A stretch of DNA of 64,000 nucleotides, from assembly GCF_004001045.1 (NCBI RefSeq), contig NZ_BIMK01000027.1, forward strand, positions 1-64,000, written 5' to 3'. The DNA comes from Paenibacillus chibensis (GTDB lineage Bacteria; Bacillota; Bacilli; Paenibacillales; Paenibacillaceae). Position 1 is the first letter of the stretch, and each line of letters starts with the position of its first letter. The notes under the pieces were generated by a model. The model made no database searches and had not been told where the DNA came from. It saw nothing but the letters and a program-made list of their open reading frames with translations. The position numbers and the translations under genes were made by a program. Below are positions 41,859 to 51,553 of this stretch, piece after piece.

Positions 41859-43118
41859 TTACGGATTAATGAAGACCGTTCGGAGATTGGCAACATACTG
41901 CACATCCAGGCCGAGACCCGATGCCAGCGCCGCGAGCGGCACGTACGTTTTCGATTCCTTGCCCACCGTGTTCAGGAATGCCGCGGCATCCACCGGTACG
42001 TTCTGTCCGTCCACCTTGACCGTTTTGGAGCCGATCGTAATGACGACCGTGTGTCCTTCATAGGTAATCGTGGCGCTTGCGGTTTTGTTATCCCATTTCG
42101 AGGCAGCCCCGATGGCATCCACGATATCCTTGATCGCGACAAAGTTCAGGTTCTGGCGGACAACCGGTTTGTACGGCGTATCCAGCGCCTTGCCTTTGAC
42201 GAAGATGCCCATCGGCGTCCCTGCTTCATATGCGGCAAGCTTGGTGTAGCTGCCCCAGATGGCTTCAGAGAACACCTTCGCCATGGCCTCATAGCCCAGC
42301 TGGTTCGGGTGAATGTCACGGTCCTTGATGATATGAGTCATCGTACCTTCACCGCCGACGAATTCCTTGGCCACATGCGCCACCTTCATGTTGATTCCCT
42401 GTGCCTGGAAGCCCGCCGCCATCTTGTCGATAACGCCCGTAAAGGCTTCCGCCGCCTGCTCCAGCTTCGGATACAGCGCCTTGTCGGCAATTTCCGGCAT
42501 CGGCTGGTATTGGTCCGCGACCACGATCAGCGCATCCGGGTTCAGCTCGTGCAGATCCGATGCAATCACGTTCATGCTGTCCGTATACACCTTGAACAGC
42601 TCCTGTGTCCGGGCTGAAAGGTCGGCATCGGACAACGTGCTCGCGCCCTGAAGCAGCTCGGACAGGTCGTTGCCGCCAATCGTAATCGTGATGGCATCCG
42701 CTGCGGCAAGATCAGCCTTCGTTTGCGCCGCCGCGGCGCCGATCTGCGGCGTACGGGGGTCTACAATCTTCGGCTGAATCTCGTCGGCCGTAATCGGCTG
42801 CCCCTTCTTCACGGCCTCCACGAAGTTCAGCAGACCGCCGCTTTTCAGCCCGGCAATGCCGACATTCACGGTTTCCGCGCGTCCGTGCAGCAGCGCCTGC
42901 TCCTGCAGCCGGTCGACGAACCCGTACGGCCTTACCGTCTCGCTTTTGCCCGGTTCAAAGCCTACCGTCAACGAGTCGCCAAGCGCCACGATCCGGTAAG
43001 GCTGCTTTCCCCCCGAAGCCTGTGCGTTCGGCGCGGCGGAGGCCGCACCCAGCAGCAAGGTAGACATCAGCATGACCGCGGAAACAGCGGATATGTACTT
43101 TTTCAAAGAATTATGCAT
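41859..43118 (-). CDS. Secreted SGNH/GDSL hydrolase with CuAO-N-like domain
   Basis: An extracellular lipase or esterase of the SGNH fold. With the start at 43118 (GGGGAGGAG upstream) it has 419 residues. A signal peptide ('ISAVSAVMLMSTLLLGAASAAPNA') precedes the catalytic domain with block I 'IVALGDSLTVGFEPG' (nucleophile Ser), block III 'ITIGGNDLSELL' and block V 'RDIHPNQLGYEAMA' (Asp and His). The last 120 residues have 'LNFVAIKDIVDAIGA', 'VDGQNVPVDAAAFL' and 'YVPLAALASGLGLDV', the copper-amine-oxidase N-terminal-like pattern also seen in the deacetylase at 12520. It is monocistronic. The substrate, possibly an acylated wall polysaccharide, is unknown. Confidence 0.9.
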   Translation of the reverse strand: MHNSLKKYISAVSAVMLMSTLLLGAASAAPNAQASGGKQPYRIVALGDSLTVGFEPGKSETVRPYGFVDRLQEQALLHGRAETVNVGIAGLKSGGLLNFVEAVKKGQPITADEIQPKIVDPRTPQIGAAAAQTKADLAAADAITITIGGNDLSELLQGASTLSDADLSARTQELFKVYTDSMNVIASDLHELNPDALIVVADQYQPMPEIADKALYPKLEQAAEAFTGVIDKMAAGFQAQGINMKVAHVAKEFVGGEGTMTHIIKDRDIHPNQLGYEAMAKVFSEAIWGSYTKLAAYEAGTPMGIFVKGKALDTPYKPVVRQNLNFVAIKDIVDAIGAASKWDNKTASATITYEGHTVVITIGSKTVKVDGQNVPVDAAAFLNTVGKESKTYVPLAALASGLGLDVQYVANLRTVFINP

Positions 43119-43199
43119 CCCATCACTCCTCCCCAAATCAAAAGCCCGCACCCGGTTGGTGAAGGCTACTCTCTATTTTACCATCTTCTGTTAGCGCGG

Positions 43200-44789
43200 T
43201 TAACCTGTTTCTTCGCGAAATTCAGACGGGGTCCGGCCCGTCGCCCTCTTGAATACCTGGGTAAAATACTTCGGATCCTGATAGCCCACCAGCGGCGCGA
43301 TCTGATAGACCTTGACGCTCGTGTTCTTCAGAATATACTTCGCCTTCTCCATCCGGCACTCCGTCAAATACTCGAGGAAGGTATATCCCGACACCTGCTT
43401 GAACAGCGTGCAAAAATGGCTGATGCTTAAATCGACCACTTCTGCCACCTCTTCGATGCTCAAATCCTTATGGTAATGGTTCAGAATATACTGCTTCGCC
43501 TTCTCGACCAGCGAATGTCCGTCCTCCTTCGTCTGCGAGCGGATACTCGTTTCCATCTGGCTGGTGAAAGCCTTTTTCAGCATGCCGATCGATTCGTTCA
43601 AATTTGCTGCTTCATGCACATCCTGAATCAGGCCGTCGAGCGGCCAATCCACAAGCAGATTCGCAAACTCCAGCTGCCTGTACAGGACAATGGACATTTC
43701 CACGAGCAGCCGCTCGGCGGATTCTTTGGCAGCGGTATGCTGCTCTATATACAGCTTCAGCTCATCCAAGAGTACGGTCAGCCGCTGCGTATCCAGCGTA
43801 CGGACGCTTTCGATCAAGCCTGTTTCCAGCTGCTTGGGGTATTTGAGATCTGACGGGGGTGCCTCGCCTACCGGTGCTTCCAGGTCTATGAATACGCCTT
43901 CCTTCTCGGAATAAAAGCGCTGATAGAGCGCCCGCGTCGCGCTCTGGTATGCCTGGCTCAGCTGCTGGATGCCTCTGCTGCCGCGGCTGATGCCTACGGA
44001 GCATCCCAGCTTGGAATACCGTTTGATCTGGTAGATCAGATCGTTGCCGAGCTCCGCCTTCTGCCCCTGCAGTTCCGACGGAAACAGAATAATCCATTCG
44101 CCGCTGTGAAACGGAAATACCGTGAGACCCCCATGCTGCGAGGACCACTCCTCCAAAATGTTCCGGACGGCAAACAGCCATAGGCGTTTCTCATCCATCA
44201 GCCACCGCTCGTTCAAACGGAGATAATGATCCAGCTGGACCACGGCCATGAAATAATCCCGATCCAGCTCGCTGTTCTCCATCCACTGCATGTAAGCAAG
44301 CGGCCGGTCATTGCCTTCGATCCACTCCGAGAACAGCCGCTCCCGCGCCATCACGGACAGGACCTGCACCGAATGCAGCAGTCGGTCGTTCTCCGCCTGG
44401 GCGTCCAGCTGGGCAACCGCCCGCTGCAGCATGCTTGTCAGCTCATCATGATCGATCGGCTTCAAGAGGTAATCGAAGGCTCCCTGACGCAGAGCCTCCC
44501 GTGCATACTCGAATTCGCCGTAGCCGCTGATCACGATAAAGATCCGCTTCGGATGGTTCGTGAGCACCTCTCTCATCAGGGCGATGCCGTCCATGCCGGG
44601 CATCCGGATATCGCTGATGATCATCTCGGGTGAATGCTCGCCTATCAGCTTCAGCGCGCCTTCGCCGTTTTTGGCGGTTCCAGCGATCTCAAGCCCGAGC
44701 GACTCCCAGTCAATCGCCGCCTGCAAACTGCGCAGAATAATCGGCTCGTCATCCACCAAGATCACCTTGTATTTGGCTGCCGTTCCCAT
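43200..44789 (-). CDS. YesN-type response regulator with AraC DNA-binding domain
   Basis: A 529-residue regulator from the ATG at 44789. The receiver has 'VILVDDEPIILRSL', the phospho-acceptor Asp in 'MIISDIRMPGMDG' and 'FDYLLKPIDHDEL'. A long middle domain contains 'KLGCSVGISRGSRGIQQL', a degenerate cyclase-like fold common in long YesN proteins. The C-terminal AraC domain has 'SIEEVAEVVDLSISHF' and 'YQIAPLVGYQDPKYFTQVF'. It lies 16 bp after a membrane-anchored binding protein and downstream of the frameshifted kinase. If the kinase is dead, this regulator has lost its nearest partner. Confidence 0.92.
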   Translation of the reverse strand: MGTAAKYKVILVDDEPIILRSLQAAIDWESLGLEIAGTAKNGEGALKLIGEHSPEMIISDIRMPGMDGIALMREVLTNHPKRIFIVISGYGEFEYAREALRQGAFDYLLKPIDHDELTSMLQRAVAQLDAQAENDRLLHSVQVLSVMARERLFSEWIEGNDRPLAYMQWMENSELDRDYFMAVVQLDHYLRLNERWLMDEKRLWLFAVRNILEEWSSQHGGLTVFPFHSGEWIILFPSELQGQKAELGNDLIYQIKRYSKLGCSVGISRGSRGIQQLSQAYQSATRALYQRFYSEKEGVFIDLEAPVGEAPPSDLKYPKQLETGLIESVRTLDTQRLTVLLDELKLYIEQHTAAKESAERLLVEMSIVLYRQLEFANLLVDWPLDGLIQDVHEAANLNESIGMLKKAFTSQMETSIRSQTKEDGHSLVEKAKQYILNHYHKDLSIEEVAEVVDLSISHFCTLFKQVSGYTFLEYLTECRMEKAKYILKNTSVKVYQIAPLVGYQDPKYFTQVFKRATGRTPSEFREETG

Positions 44790-44805
44790 CTTCCTCACCC
44801 CTTGT

Positions 44806-46173
44806 TCATTTCGCTCCAGAGCTGCGCCGCAGATTCCAATACTGACGCAGGGATTCATCCAAGCGATCCAGCGCTTCCTTCGCCTGGATCTGACCATTGA
44901 TCATTTCCTCGACGATCGCCAGAAAGGACCGCTTCACTTCCGGAGACAAAATATTGTCATACGGCACGAAGGTCGTCTTCGTTTGTTCCATCAGCCCCGT
45001 TACCTGCGTAAAGATCGGCCCTGTCTTCTCCGCGTCGAAATCCACCCTCATGGATGGAATCCGCAGGCCTTCGTATACGATCCGCTCCTGTACATCCTTG
45101 GAATAAAACGCCTGCATCAGCTCCAAAGCCGCCTTCTGCTGCGCTTCGGTCAGATTGGAGGAGAGCCCGATGCCAAACGTGTAGCCCCCGGCCATCGCCT
45201 TCGTCCCTCCAGGGATCAGCGCAGGAAAGGGCACTACGCCAACCTCGTTCTGGAACGCCGGAGGCGCCTTCTCATTATGAAAGAGCGTAATGTCCCAGTT
45301 TCCGTTCAAATACATCGCTGCCTTGCCGTGCGTAAACAGGTCGATCGCTTCCTCGGTCGACAGATCGTTCGGAGACGGGCCGAAGGCGCCTTCCTTCCCC
45401 CATGCCTCCAGCTGCTCGAAGGCCTTAAGGTATCCGCTGTTTTGAAACGGCGCGCCGCTTTTGCCCTGAACGATATCGTTTATCGTATCCGGGCTGCTGT
45501 AGCGGTCCATCAAATAATGGGCAAAAATTGCGGCGGGCCAGCGGTCTTCATTCCCGAGCGCAAACGGGATATACCCGTTCTCCTTCAGCACCTTTACCGC
45601 GTCGTTCAGCTGGCTGAGCGATTCGGGCATTGCCAGCCCCAGCTTGTTGAAGATCGTGGTGTTCACGTACAGCGGCTCCGCATTCCCCTCAATCGGAAGC
45701 CCGTAAATGCGGTTGTTGTACGACCACAGCTTCAGGTCCTTGAATTGCTTTTCCAGATGGTTGTTTGTCACGAAATCGGTCAAATCCATCAGGCGGTTCG
45801 AGCGAATGTACGGCTCGATTTCCGCCCCGCCGAACAGCACGAACATATCAGGCGGCGTGCCCGTGACCATCTCGCTCTTCAGCTTCTGCTCCCGATGAAT
45901 GGTCTGATCCATACCTTCAAAGTTTACCTTCACGTTAGGATGGGTGCTTTCATACTGCCGCACGATATCCTCGAAAATATTCAGCATCGGCCGGTCATGC
46001 TCGGTGATCCAGAAATGGCGGAAGGTCAGGGTGATTTTTTCGGTTGTATCCTCTTCGATCGCATTGTGATTGCCCCTCGCCACCAGCGTGACCGTGACGG
46101 TAAGGACGATGGCATAGAGCAGCGCCCAGCTCCAATTCAGCCATTTCTTAGATTGCAGTTTCCTCAAGCGCAT
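44806..46173 (-). CDS. Membrane-anchored solute-binding protein, possible sensory partner
   Basis: A family 1 binding protein of 455 residues that lacks a lipobox. Instead a single uncleaved helix ('WALLYAIVLTVTVTLVA', residues 14-31) anchors it, followed by 'ITLTFRHFWITEHDRPMLNIF' and a normal sugar-receptor fold ('TGTPPDMFVLFGGAEIEPYI', 'AMAGGYTFGIGLSSN'). It starts 31 bp after the kinase gene and ends 16 bp before the regulator gene. The nearby transporter has its own lipoprotein receptor at 50201, so this one probably feeds ligand information to the kinase rather than delivering cargo. That role is inference. AAGGGGGAG precedes the ATG at 46173. Confidence 0.85.
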   Translation of the reverse strand: MRLRKLQSKKWLNWSWALLYAIVLTVTVTLVARGNHNAIEEDTTEKITLTFRHFWITEHDRPMLNIFEDIVRQYESTHPNVKVNFEGMDQTIHREQKLKSEMVTGTPPDMFVLFGGAEIEPYIRSNRLMDLTDFVTNNHLEKQFKDLKLWSYNNRIYGLPIEGNAEPLYVNTTIFNKLGLAMPESLSQLNDAVKVLKENGYIPFALGNEDRWPAAIFAHYLMDRYSSPDTINDIVQGKSGAPFQNSGYLKAFEQLEAWGKEGAFGPSPNDLSTEEAIDLFTHGKAAMYLNGNWDITLFHNEKAPPAFQNEVGVVPFPALIPGGTKAMAGGYTFGIGLSSNLTEAQQKAALELMQAFYSKDVQERIVYEGLRIPSMRVDFDAEKTGPIFTQVTGLMEQTKTTFVPYDNILSPEVKRSFLAIVEEMINGQIQAKEALDRLDESLRQYWNLRRSSGAK

Positions 46174-46204
46174 GCTCCCCCTTTCTCTTACCGGCTGTTT
46201 GCGA

Positions 46205-47930
46205 TTACGGAATGATTTTCGGCAGCCGGATTCGGATGGTGGAGCCGAAGCCTGGAGACGAGCAAACGAGAATGCCGTAATGGCCGCCAAACCGGATGCG
46301 AAGACGCTCATGCACGTTTTTCAGCCCGACGCCGCTGTCGCGGTACTTCTTCACGCCGCCCGGATTCTCGTTTCCCAAATGCAGCAGCGTATCCTGATCA
46401 AATCCCGGTCCGTTGTCCGTCACGTCGATGATGATGTCCCCTCCGTATTCAAGGGCCTCGATCCGGATGTATCCCTTGTCCTCCATCGGCTCAATCGCAT
46501 GATACAGGGCGTTTTCCACGATTGGCTGGACGATCAGCTTTTGCGTCATGAAGGTTTTCAGGGACTCGGGAAGGTCGATCTCGTATTCGAATCGGTCCTC
46601 GAAACGGTATTTTTGAATATTCATATAATGGCGCACATGCTCGAATTCCATATTCATGGTGATCAGCTCCTGGTTTTCACTGATGCTGATGCGCAGCAAG
46701 CTTGCCAAGCGAGATGACCATTTTGCTGATGTCGCGGTTACCCGCCAGTACCGCCATCGAATTGATGGACTCGAGCGAGTTATATATAAAATGCGGGTTG
46801 ATCTGGGCGACCAGCGCCTGCATCTCCGCTTCTTTTTTACGTGTCTGCTCCGTCTCGACCTGCTGGATCAGCTCCTGTTTCTGCTGGCTCATGCGGTTGA
46901 AGCCGTCGATCAGCAGATCCGTCTCGTCAAACCGCTCCACATGGGACTGTATCGGCACAAATATGCCCTGCTTGACCCGCTTCATGCCGTTGACGGCGCT
47001 GATGATGCTGCGGACGAGCCTGCGGATGAAGAACTGGTCGAACCATAACGCCGACAGCAGCGAGAACAGCACCAGAATCACCGCGATGTTGCGGATCGAT
47101 ACCGATTCGGAGCGGATCAGCTTCAGCGGGGTTACCGCAACCAGATACCACGGGTCATTATGCGACGGCAAAAAGGTAATCAGCGATTTTTCGTGCTGGT
47201 ACGTATCCACATAGTAATCCTTTTCCTGCTGAAAACCGTCCGCCAAAAACGGAAAATGCACCTTCTCGCCGATATGGCCTCCGGACTTGTTAAACACGAT
47301 GCTGCCCTGCTTGTTGACGAGCAGAATGTCGCCGCTCTTCAGGGTCGCCGATTCCCAGAATACCTGATCCAATATATCGGGCTTGACGTAAATCACAAGA
47401 TAGCCGATATCCTCGAGCGAGTAGTAGTCCTTGATGATCCGGGCGTGAATCATGACCGGCTTGCCTGTCTCGGCGGAGCCGTTTTCTCCCGGGCCGGACC
47501 AGACCGGCCTGCCTTCGGCTTTTTCCATATCGCGGAACCAGACCTGCTGCTTCATATCGTTGTAAGACAAAGGTGAGTTGTATTGATACACGAGGCTGGT
47601 CTTGGAGTAGAGGCTGAACGACGTAATCATCGGATGGTTGATCAGCAGATTGTTGATTTCCTGCTTGCGGTCGTAGGTCATGCCGGAATCCCGGCTTTTG
47701 AGCGCCTGCTGGATCGCCGGCTGCGTAATCGCCGCATTCGAGATGGAGTTGATCTCGCTTAAGGCGAACTTCAGCTTCCGATCCGTTTCGAGCAGGGAGA
47801 TCCAGTAGAAATTATTCGATTTCTTCTCCATCGCGCTGGAGAAATTATAGTAGGAAACGACGCCCATGACGATGACCGGTATAAACACAAGAAGAATAAT
47901 AGCAAGCAAGATTTTTCGGCGGAGCTTCAT
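46205..47930 (-). pseudogene. YesM-type sensor histidine kinase, interrupted by a frameshift
   Basis: Two overlapping frames make one kinase. The first (47930-46677) has the N-terminal helix, a sensing domain, a second helix, HAMP and the phospho-acceptor 'VAQINPHFIYNSLESI', then runs out of frame after 'SKMVISLGKL'. The second (46708-46205) carries 'LRISISENQELITM', 'IVQPIVENALYHAIE', 'VTDNGPGFD' and 'SGVGLKNVHERL'. The break lies at about 46694-46705 (minus strand GGCAAGCTTGCTGCGC). One extra base there, or two missing, explains it; joined, the protein would have about 574 residues. The first part alone lacks the ATPase domain. A recent mutation, a sequencing error or programmed slippage are all possible; no slippery heptamer is obvious. 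Confidence 0.85.
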
Positions 47931-48065
47931 GATATATCCTCCTGCGCCTTGATCTGTGGCTCTACTCTATTATTCTTCATCATGTTTATAATTCCTTGCC
48001 TAAAATATATTTGCCCGCGAGCAAGTTTTCGCTTCATCCGGTCACGGATACCCCATGAAAAGGGA

Positions 48066-48935
48066 TCAACTTTTAACCGCACCGGAAGTCAGGCCGGCAA
48101 TGACCCAGCGGCTGAACAGCAGGAACACGATCAAGAGCGGCAGGGTTGCCGTGAAGGTCGCCGACATGATCATGCCGTAATCCAGGCCGTCACGGTTGGA
48201 GAAAAGCTGCTGCAGCGCGATTTGAATGGTGAAGTGCTCACTGTTCTTCAGTACGACCAAAGGCCAGAAGAAATCATTCCATACATTCATGAAGTTCAGG
48301 ATGCCAAGCGTCGCCATGGCCGGAGTAATCACAGGCACGGCAATGCTCCAGAAAATCCGGAAATGGCCTCCTCCGTCGATCCGTCCGGATTCAATCAGCT
48401 CCGAATGCACCGCCGTCGCCGCATACTGCCGCATCCAGAAAATGCCGAAGGCGTTGACCATCGCCGGCACGATCAGCGCGCGGTATGTGTCAATCCAGTG
48501 CAGCTTCGCCATGATGATGTACGTCGGCAGCACGCTTAGCTGCGAAGGCACGAACAGGGTGGCAATGACGAAGTAAAACAGCGCATTTTTAAACGGAAAC
48601 TCGAATTTGGCAAAAGCATATCCGGCGAGCGTACAGAAGAACACGACCGAAATCGTGACCATCGACGACACGAACAGCGAATTCAGCAGCGCCTGAAAGA
48701 AATCCGTCCGCTCCAGCACGCGCTGGAAGTTATGAAAAAACTCGGTGCCGATCGTCAGCATCGGCGGAATATGGAATACGGCGCCGCGGTCGTTGGTCGC
48801 AACCACGAACATCCAGTAGAACGGGAATACGGACACCAATGCGCCGATGATCAGCAGCAAGTAAAACAAGACTTTGCTGACGATGCCGGCATCGCCGGGA
48901 GCTTTCGAGGATGTGGTCCATGTGTTTGAGCTCAT
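48066..48935 (-). CDS. CUT1 sugar ABC permease, MalG type
   Basis: A 289-residue permease from the ATG at 48935 (AGGAGG about 10 nt upstream). It has six membrane segments beginning with 'VLFYLLLIIGALVSVFPFYWMFVVAT' (helix and first loop) and the EAA-type loop 'SELIESGRIDGGGHFRIFWSIAVPVI' near residue 185, where the usual EAA is ESG. The C-terminal 'SGAVKS' is typical of MalG homologues. It overlaps the MalF-type gene by 4 bp. In the 135 bp before the kinase gene no good promoter was recognised. Confidence 0.92.
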   Translation of the reverse strand: MSSNTWTTSSKAPGDAGIVSKVLFYLLLIIGALVSVFPFYWMFVVATNDRGAVFHIPPMLTIGTEFFHNFQRVLERTDFFQALLNSLFVSSMVTISVVFFCTLAGYAFAKFEFPFKNALFYFVIATLFVPSQLSVLPTYIIMAKLHWIDTYRALIVPAMVNAFGIFWMRQYAATAVHSELIESGRIDGGGHFRIFWSIAVPVITPAMATLGILNFMNVWNDFFWPLVVLKNSEHFTIQIALQQLFSNRDGLDYGMIMSATFTATLPLLIVFLLFSRWVIAGLTSGAVKS

Positions 48936-49888
48936 GCCTTGCCACCTCCTGCGTCGCCTTCCATGCGGCCGGTAACCCACATGTTGATCATGGAGAAGAC
49001 GATGGTGATGATGAACAGCATGACCGCCGTCGCCGCCGCTGTCCCGAAGAATCCATTACGGAACGCTTCGCTGTACAGGTACGTGACCATGGTAATACCT
49101 TCCTGCCGTGTCGAGCCGGTTCCCGATTGTCCGAGATAGACATACGGCTCCGTGAAGAGCTGCAGCGATCCGATCGTCGAGATCAGGGTGACGAAGACGA
49201 TGAACGGTTTCAGGAGCGGCAGCGTGATATAGGCGAGCTGCTGGCGCCGGTTCGCGCCATCGATGCGCGCGGCCTCGTACAGATCGAGCGGAATGCTCTG
49301 CAGGCCTGACAGGAAGATGATCGCATTGTAGCCCGTCCAGCGCCACATCACCATCGTCGAGATCGCGATTTTCACGCCCCACCAGCCGGAGTTGAAGGCC
49401 ATGCTTTCCATGCCCATCTGATTGAGGAGCCAGTTGATCATGCCGTTATTGCCGAACATCGTGCTGAACACCAGCGTAACAGCCACAATAGACGTGATGT
49501 TAGGCATGAAAAAAAGAACCCGGAAGGACTTTTTGAAACGGGTCATCGCCGAATTCAGCATCACCGCCAGCTGCAGCGCGATGATCAGCTGCGGGATGGT
49601 GCCCATGAGGCCCATGATGAGCGTGTTCGTAAACGAGGTCCAAAACAGCGGGTCGCTCGTGACCAGATCATAGTTTTTGAAGCCGACGTATTTCATCGGG
49701 CCGAGCGCATCCCATTTGAAAAAGGAAAGGTAAATCGTAAAGAAAATCGGGTACAAGCCGAAAATGGCGAACAAAATAAAAAAAGGCGATATGAACGTAT
49801 AGGCCGTTAACCGGCTCCGCTTTTGCTCCGTCCAGAATGGCCGCTTGCCTGCCGAAACGGGTGGAACAGCGGTTACGGGTTCTGCCAT
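48932..49888 (-). CDS. CUT1 sugar ABC permease, MalF type
   Basis: A 318-residue permease with six hydrophobic segments. The first is 'LTAYTFISPFFILFAIFGLYPIFFTIY', the ATPase-contact loop is 'DLYEAARIDGANRRQQLAYITLPLL' near residue 210, and 'YVGFKNYDLVTSDPLFW' in the first periplasmic loop is typical of MalF homologues. It lies 312 bp downstream of the receptor gene, separated by a strong hairpin and a probable intergenic repeat. As with the first transporter, no ATPase gene is linked. Confidence 0.92.
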   Translation of the reverse strand: MAEPVTAVPPVSAGKRPFWTEQKRSRLTAYTFISPFFILFAIFGLYPIFFTIYLSFFKWDALGPMKYVGFKNYDLVTSDPLFWTSFTNTLIMGLMGTIPQLIIALQLAVMLNSAMTRFKKSFRVLFFMPNITSIVAVTLVFSTMFGNNGMINWLLNQMGMESMAFNSGWWGVKIAISTMVMWRWTGYNAIIFLSGLQSIPLDLYEAARIDGANRRQQLAYITLPLLKPFIVFVTLISTIGSLQLFTEPYVYLGQSGTGSTRQEGITMVTYLYSEAFRNGFFGTAAATAVMLFIITIVFSMINMWVTGRMEGDAGGGKA

Positions 49889-49919
49889 GGGGGCACCTCC
49901 ATGAAGTACTTTAGAATGA

Positions 49920-49967
49920 CCCGGACCCGCCGGGGAGGGGGCTAGCCTCCGGCCGTGCGGATCCGGG
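49920..49967 (-). other. GC-rich hairpin between receptor and permease genes
   Basis: An 11-bp stem with one G-U pair (49920-49930 with 49957-49967), further pairing inside and no U run. It ends 32 bases before the permease start. It could stabilise the receptor message or dampen downstream expression. Confidence 0.5.
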
Positions 49968-50009
49968 GTGATGCTGGTGGTGATTATGCACTGTGGTCGC
50001 TACGTATAC

Positions 50010-50166
50010 GGATCATTCTTCCGATCGCTGTTGCCCACAAAATTCTTGATTATAACCTTGAAATGGTTTGAAATTCGTGGGCAAAGGCTATGCTTACGAT
50101 GCTAGCTTTCCTGCGGAAAGCTTTTAGGCGACCGCTGACGCTTCTTCAGAATGATTCCGTCTCCTC
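50010..50166 (-). repeat. Probable intergenic repeat element, copy B
   Basis: On the minus strand this opens with GCGTAGCGGAGGAGACGGAA (to 50166), similar to copy A at 20369. It includes an imperfect inverted repeat: GCCCAC at 50033-50038 with GTGGGC at 50077-50082, extended by AAAATTC/GAAATTC. The whole 312-bp gap between receptor and permease genes has no coding potential that I trust. Repeat status beyond the first 40 bases is inference. Confidence 0.4.
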
Positions 50167-50200
50167 CGCTACGCATGCATGTTTGTTTGAGAGAGTAGTC

Positions 50201-51553
50201 CTAGCTGCGCGCCGCGAGCGTCTTCGCCTTCTCAACGGCTGCGTCCCACTCTTTGGCAGGATCCGCTTTTTTCTCTAGCACGTTCTTGAGCGCATCCTTG
50301 AAGAAGGTGTCGGTTTGGTCATGCAGCGGACCGTAGTATACCGGTTTTACGCGCTGCGCGGCTTTGCCGTATTCTACAGCGGTCGCTTGGCCGCCGAAGA
50401 AATCATCCTTGAAGCCGGTGAACGCTTCGTCCGTATAGAGCGCCGGAATGGAAGGCATAAGTCCCTTCGATTTGAACGATTCCAGCTGATTTTCCTTATC
50501 GTCAAGCCAGGAAATGAATGCATAAGCTTCCTTCGGATGTTTGCCCTGCTTCGGCAGCGTCAGGAACGAACCGCCCCAGTTGCCCGCGCCTTCAGGAAGC
50601 TGCGTAATTCTCCATTTGCCGGAGGAATCCGGACCGTTGCTCTTGATATTGCCCGCCATCCAAGCCGGGCCGAGCATCACTTCGAATCCGCCGTCGTTCG
50701 TCGCTTGGCCCCATTCCGGAGACCACAGCAGCGTGTTGCCGATCCAGCCCTCTTGAATGCCTTTGACCGTAAAATCATAGGCTTTCTTCACCTGCGGGTT
50801 TTTGTCGCCGATGAATGAGCCGTCTTCTTTGCTGAAGTAAATTTCGCCGTCGGATTGGTCGCGGACGCCGTTGTAAACCAGGTCCGTCAAATCGGCAAAA
50901 GGCTTGCCGGTTTTTTCCTTGAACTGCTTCGCCACGGCGGCAAATTTATCCCATGTATCGATCTCTTTGCCGAACGCGTCCGGATCGGTTGGAAGCCCGG
51001 CCTTCTCGGCCAGATCCGTGCGGTAGTAAACGACGGTCGGGCCAATATCTGTCGGAAGACCAATCTGGAAGCTGCCGTCCTTGGAAGACCCCTGTTTCCA
51101 TTTCCAATCCAGATAGTTTCCGGCAATATCTTTGGCGCCCAGATCATTCAGGTTGTAGAATTTATCCTCGGCGGTGATGAACCGCTCCATGAATCCGATT
51201 TCAAGCATGAAAATGTCAGGCGCACCGGATCCTGCGGACAGTGCCGTGGTCAGATTGTTATGGTGGGCCGTCTGATCCGAGGTATTCTGGAATTTGATCG
51301 TTACGTTCGGGTGCTCTTTGGTATACTCCTTGCCAAGCTCCTCATAGTTGGTCGTTCCGAGCGACCAGAACGTGAGCTCCACCTTTTCGTCGGAATCCTT
51401 GTTGGTGTTATCGGTTTGTTCGGTTGTCGTATCTGTCGTCTTCTCAGGAGTCGTTTGAGCATCCTGCGTGCTGCTTTTTCCTCCGCATGCGGCGAGCGAT
51501 GCGGTCAGCATCAGCGACAGCAGCAGCATGGGCCATTTTTTGCCTCTCTTCAT
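50201..51553 (-). CDS. Extracellular sugar-binding lipoprotein, ABC family 1
   Basis: Receptor of the second CUT1 importer, 450 residues. The signal peptide 'MLLLSLMLTASLAACGGK' has a clear lipobox. A 30-residue Thr/Asp-rich linker precedes the mature fold ('VELTFWSLGTTNYEELGKEY', 'GSGAPDIFMLEIGFMERFI', 'GGSFLTLPKQGKHPKEAYAFI'). AGGGG lies 9 nt before the ATG. It heads the transport unit, with the two permease genes 312 bp downstream, the order opposite to the first transporter, where the receptor is last. The ligand is unknown; no enzyme genes are linked. Confidence 0.9.
   Translation of the reverse strand: MKRGKKWPMLLLSLMLTASLAACGGKSSTQDAQTTPEKTTDTTTEQTDNTNKDSDEKVELTFWSLGTTNYEELGKEYTKEHPNVTIKFQNTSDQTAHHNNLTTALSAGSGAPDIFMLEIGFMERFITAEDKFYNLNDLGAKDIAGNYLDWKWKQGSSKDGSFQIGLPTDIGPTVVYYRTDLAEKAGLPTDPDAFGKEIDTWDKFAAVAKQFKEKTGKPFADLTDLVYNGVRDQSDGEIYFSKEDGSFIGDKNPQVKKAYDFTVKGIQEGWIGNTLLWSPEWGQATNDGGFEVMLGPAWMAGNIKSNGPDSSGKWRITQLPEGAGNWGGSFLTLPKQGKHPKEAYAFISWLDDKENQLESFKSKGLMPSIPALYTDEAFTGFKDDFFGGQATAVEYGKAAQRVKPVYYGPLHDQTDTFFKDALKNVLEKKADPAKEWDAAVEKAKTLAARS

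Noticed and set aside
44560..46215. A 551-codon plus-strand frame opposite the regulator and anchored receptor genes
   Set aside because: Both opposite genes have clear families; this frame shows no domain or start signal and is a reading-frame shadow.
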